DNA from: Treponema sp. UBA4307
GTDB taxonomy: Bacteria; Spirochaetota; Spirochaetia; Treponematales; Treponemataceae
Reading direction: 5' to 3'
NCBI GenBank assembly: GCA_002394685.1
Contig: DGUP01000035.1
Span: 5,918-11,905, forward strand
DNA length: 5,988 bases
A program made the position numbers and the translations under genes. Positions 5,748-5,988 of the stretch are shown here, piece after piece. The notes under the pieces were generated by a model. That model was not told where the DNA came from and did not search any database. It worked only from the letters and a program-made list of their open reading frames with translations. The first letter of the stretch is position 1; each line of letters opens with the position of its first letter.

Positions 5748-5779
5748 GTGCAGGAAACCGTCTTCAGGTTTTGCTGCAC
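5748..5779. terminator. Hairpin after tetR; T-tract only in the leftward direction
   Basis: Arms 5748-5759 (GTGCAGGAAACC) and 5767-5779 (GGTTTTGCTGCAC) pair over 11 bp with a small internal mismatch around a 7-base loop. It begins 14 bases after the tetR stop, so it probably marks the end of that transcript. On the plus strand AAAATTTAGGG follows, not a U-tract; leftward the stem is followed by CTTTTTG. The layout matches the hairpin after iorB. Confidence 0.55.
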
Positions 5780-5814
5780 AAAATTTAGGGAAACAGATTT
5801 AACATTCTTTCTAG

Positions 5815-5843
5815 TTGCTAAAAAAAGTTTTTCCGTTTACAGT
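5815..5843 (+). promoter_or_regulatory. Candidate promoter 1 for the SMP-30-family gene
   Basis: TTGCTA (5815-5820), 17 bases, TACAGT (5838-5843). Its -35 repeats the TTGCTAAA found at the tetR promoter (5033-5040). Transcription near 5850 would leave a leader of about 30 nt with the GAGG ribosome site, a sensible arrangement. Confidence 0.35.
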
Positions 5844-5865
5844 TTTTATGTTGAATGATTATCAT
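5836..5865 (+). promoter_or_regulatory. Candidate promoter 2 for the SMP-30-family gene
   Basis: TTTACA (5836-5841), 18 bases, TATCAT (5860-5865), each 5/6 to consensus, with TG two bases before the -10. It scores better than promoter 1, but a start near 5872 would fall inside the ribosome site (GAGG, 5871-5874), leaving an 8-nt leader. Confidence 0.35.
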
Positions 5866-5866
5866 T
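5854..5866. promoter_or_regulatory. Palindrome AATGATTATCATT, similar to a Fur-box core
   Basis: AATGAT-T-ATCATT is perfectly symmetric around one base and matches 12 of 13 bases of the classical Fur-box core (AATGATAATCATT). The outer flanks of the 19-bp Fur box do not match. It overlaps candidate -10 TATCAT (5860-5865) and lies five bases before the ribosome site, so a protein bound here would repress the SMP-30 gene. Fur/PerR-type or another regulator is possible. Confidence 0.35.
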
Positions 5867-5879
5867 TATTGAGGTCCAT

Positions 5880-5988
5880 ATGAAATCTTACAAGGCAGAA
5901 CTTTTTTCAGAAGAAAAATATCAACTGGGAGAATCTCCTTTTTACGATTCAGTCAACGAAAGACTTTCCTGGGTTGATATTACAGAAG
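5880..5988 (+). CDS. SMP-30/gluconolactonase/LRE-family protein, 3' end cut by window
   Basis: Only the first 36 codons are present, beginning MKSYKAELFSEEKYQLGESP and followed by FYDSVNERLSWVDITE. This matches the first blade of the SMP-30 beta-propeller, whose hallmark is LGE-x-P-x-(W/Y)-D ... RL-x-W-V-D-I; the Glu in LGES (residue 18) is normally a ligand of the catalytic divalent metal. Family members hydrolyse sugar lactones or related esters, often next to sugar-acid catabolic genes. No signal peptide is visible, so a cytoplasmic enzyme is likely. GAGG (5871-5874) is five bases before the ATG. Substrate and downstream partners lie outside the window. Confidence 0.85.
   Translation, partial: MKSYKAELFSEEKYQLGESPFYDSVNERLSWVDITE

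Overview
The window looks like an accessory metabolic stretch from a low-to-moderate G+C anaerobic bacterium. Ferredoxin-linked aryl-pyruvate metabolism, AT-rich intergenic DNA and a relaxed lipoprotein signal ending in FSAC would suit a gut or rumen Treponema-like spirochaete. No rRNA or other marker is present, so this assignment is a guess from gene content and style.

Layout: (1) 1-918, minus strand: the N-terminal 306 residues of phenylacetate-CoA ligase (paaK), running off the left edge. (2) 919-1454: a divergent promoter region interrupted by a ~311-bp MITE-like element with 25-bp terminal inverted repeats, a TAATA target duplication and many nested hairpins. It lies between the likely iorA promoter and the iorA ribosome site. 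(3) 1455-3799: iorA and iorB, overlapping by one base (TAATG), encoding both subunits of indolepyruvate:ferredoxin oxidoreductase. (4) 3882-4352: a GNAT acetyltransferase. (5) 4424-4901, minus strand: a lipoprotein-type cyclophilin-like-fold gene broken by one extra base in an A7 run. (6) 5068-5733: a TetR-family regulator divergent from (5), with candidate promoters and operators between them and probably a leaderless mRNA. (7) 5880-5988: the first 36 codons of an SMP-30/gluconolactonase-family gene, running off the right edge.

How the genes may work together: PaaK and IorAB form one module. IorAB interconverts arylpyruvates and aryl-acetyl-CoA with ferredoxin and CO2, and PaaK interconverts aryl-acetyl-CoA and the free aryl acetate. 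The module can run oxidatively (aromatic amino acid breakdown) or reductively (making aromatic amino acids from scavenged phenylacetate or indoleacetate, as known in rumen bacteria and methanogens). The sequence does not show the direction. The TetR gene probably controls itself and the divergent cyclophilin-like gene, and a recurring TTGCTAAA motif hints that it may also control the SMP-30 gene.

The most notable signals are the structured mobile element in the iorAB leader, the single-base homopolymer frameshift with an internal second start in the cyclophilin-like gene, and the compact tetR regulatory region. I saw no CRISPR array, tRNA, rRNA, phage gene or clear new multi-gene system.
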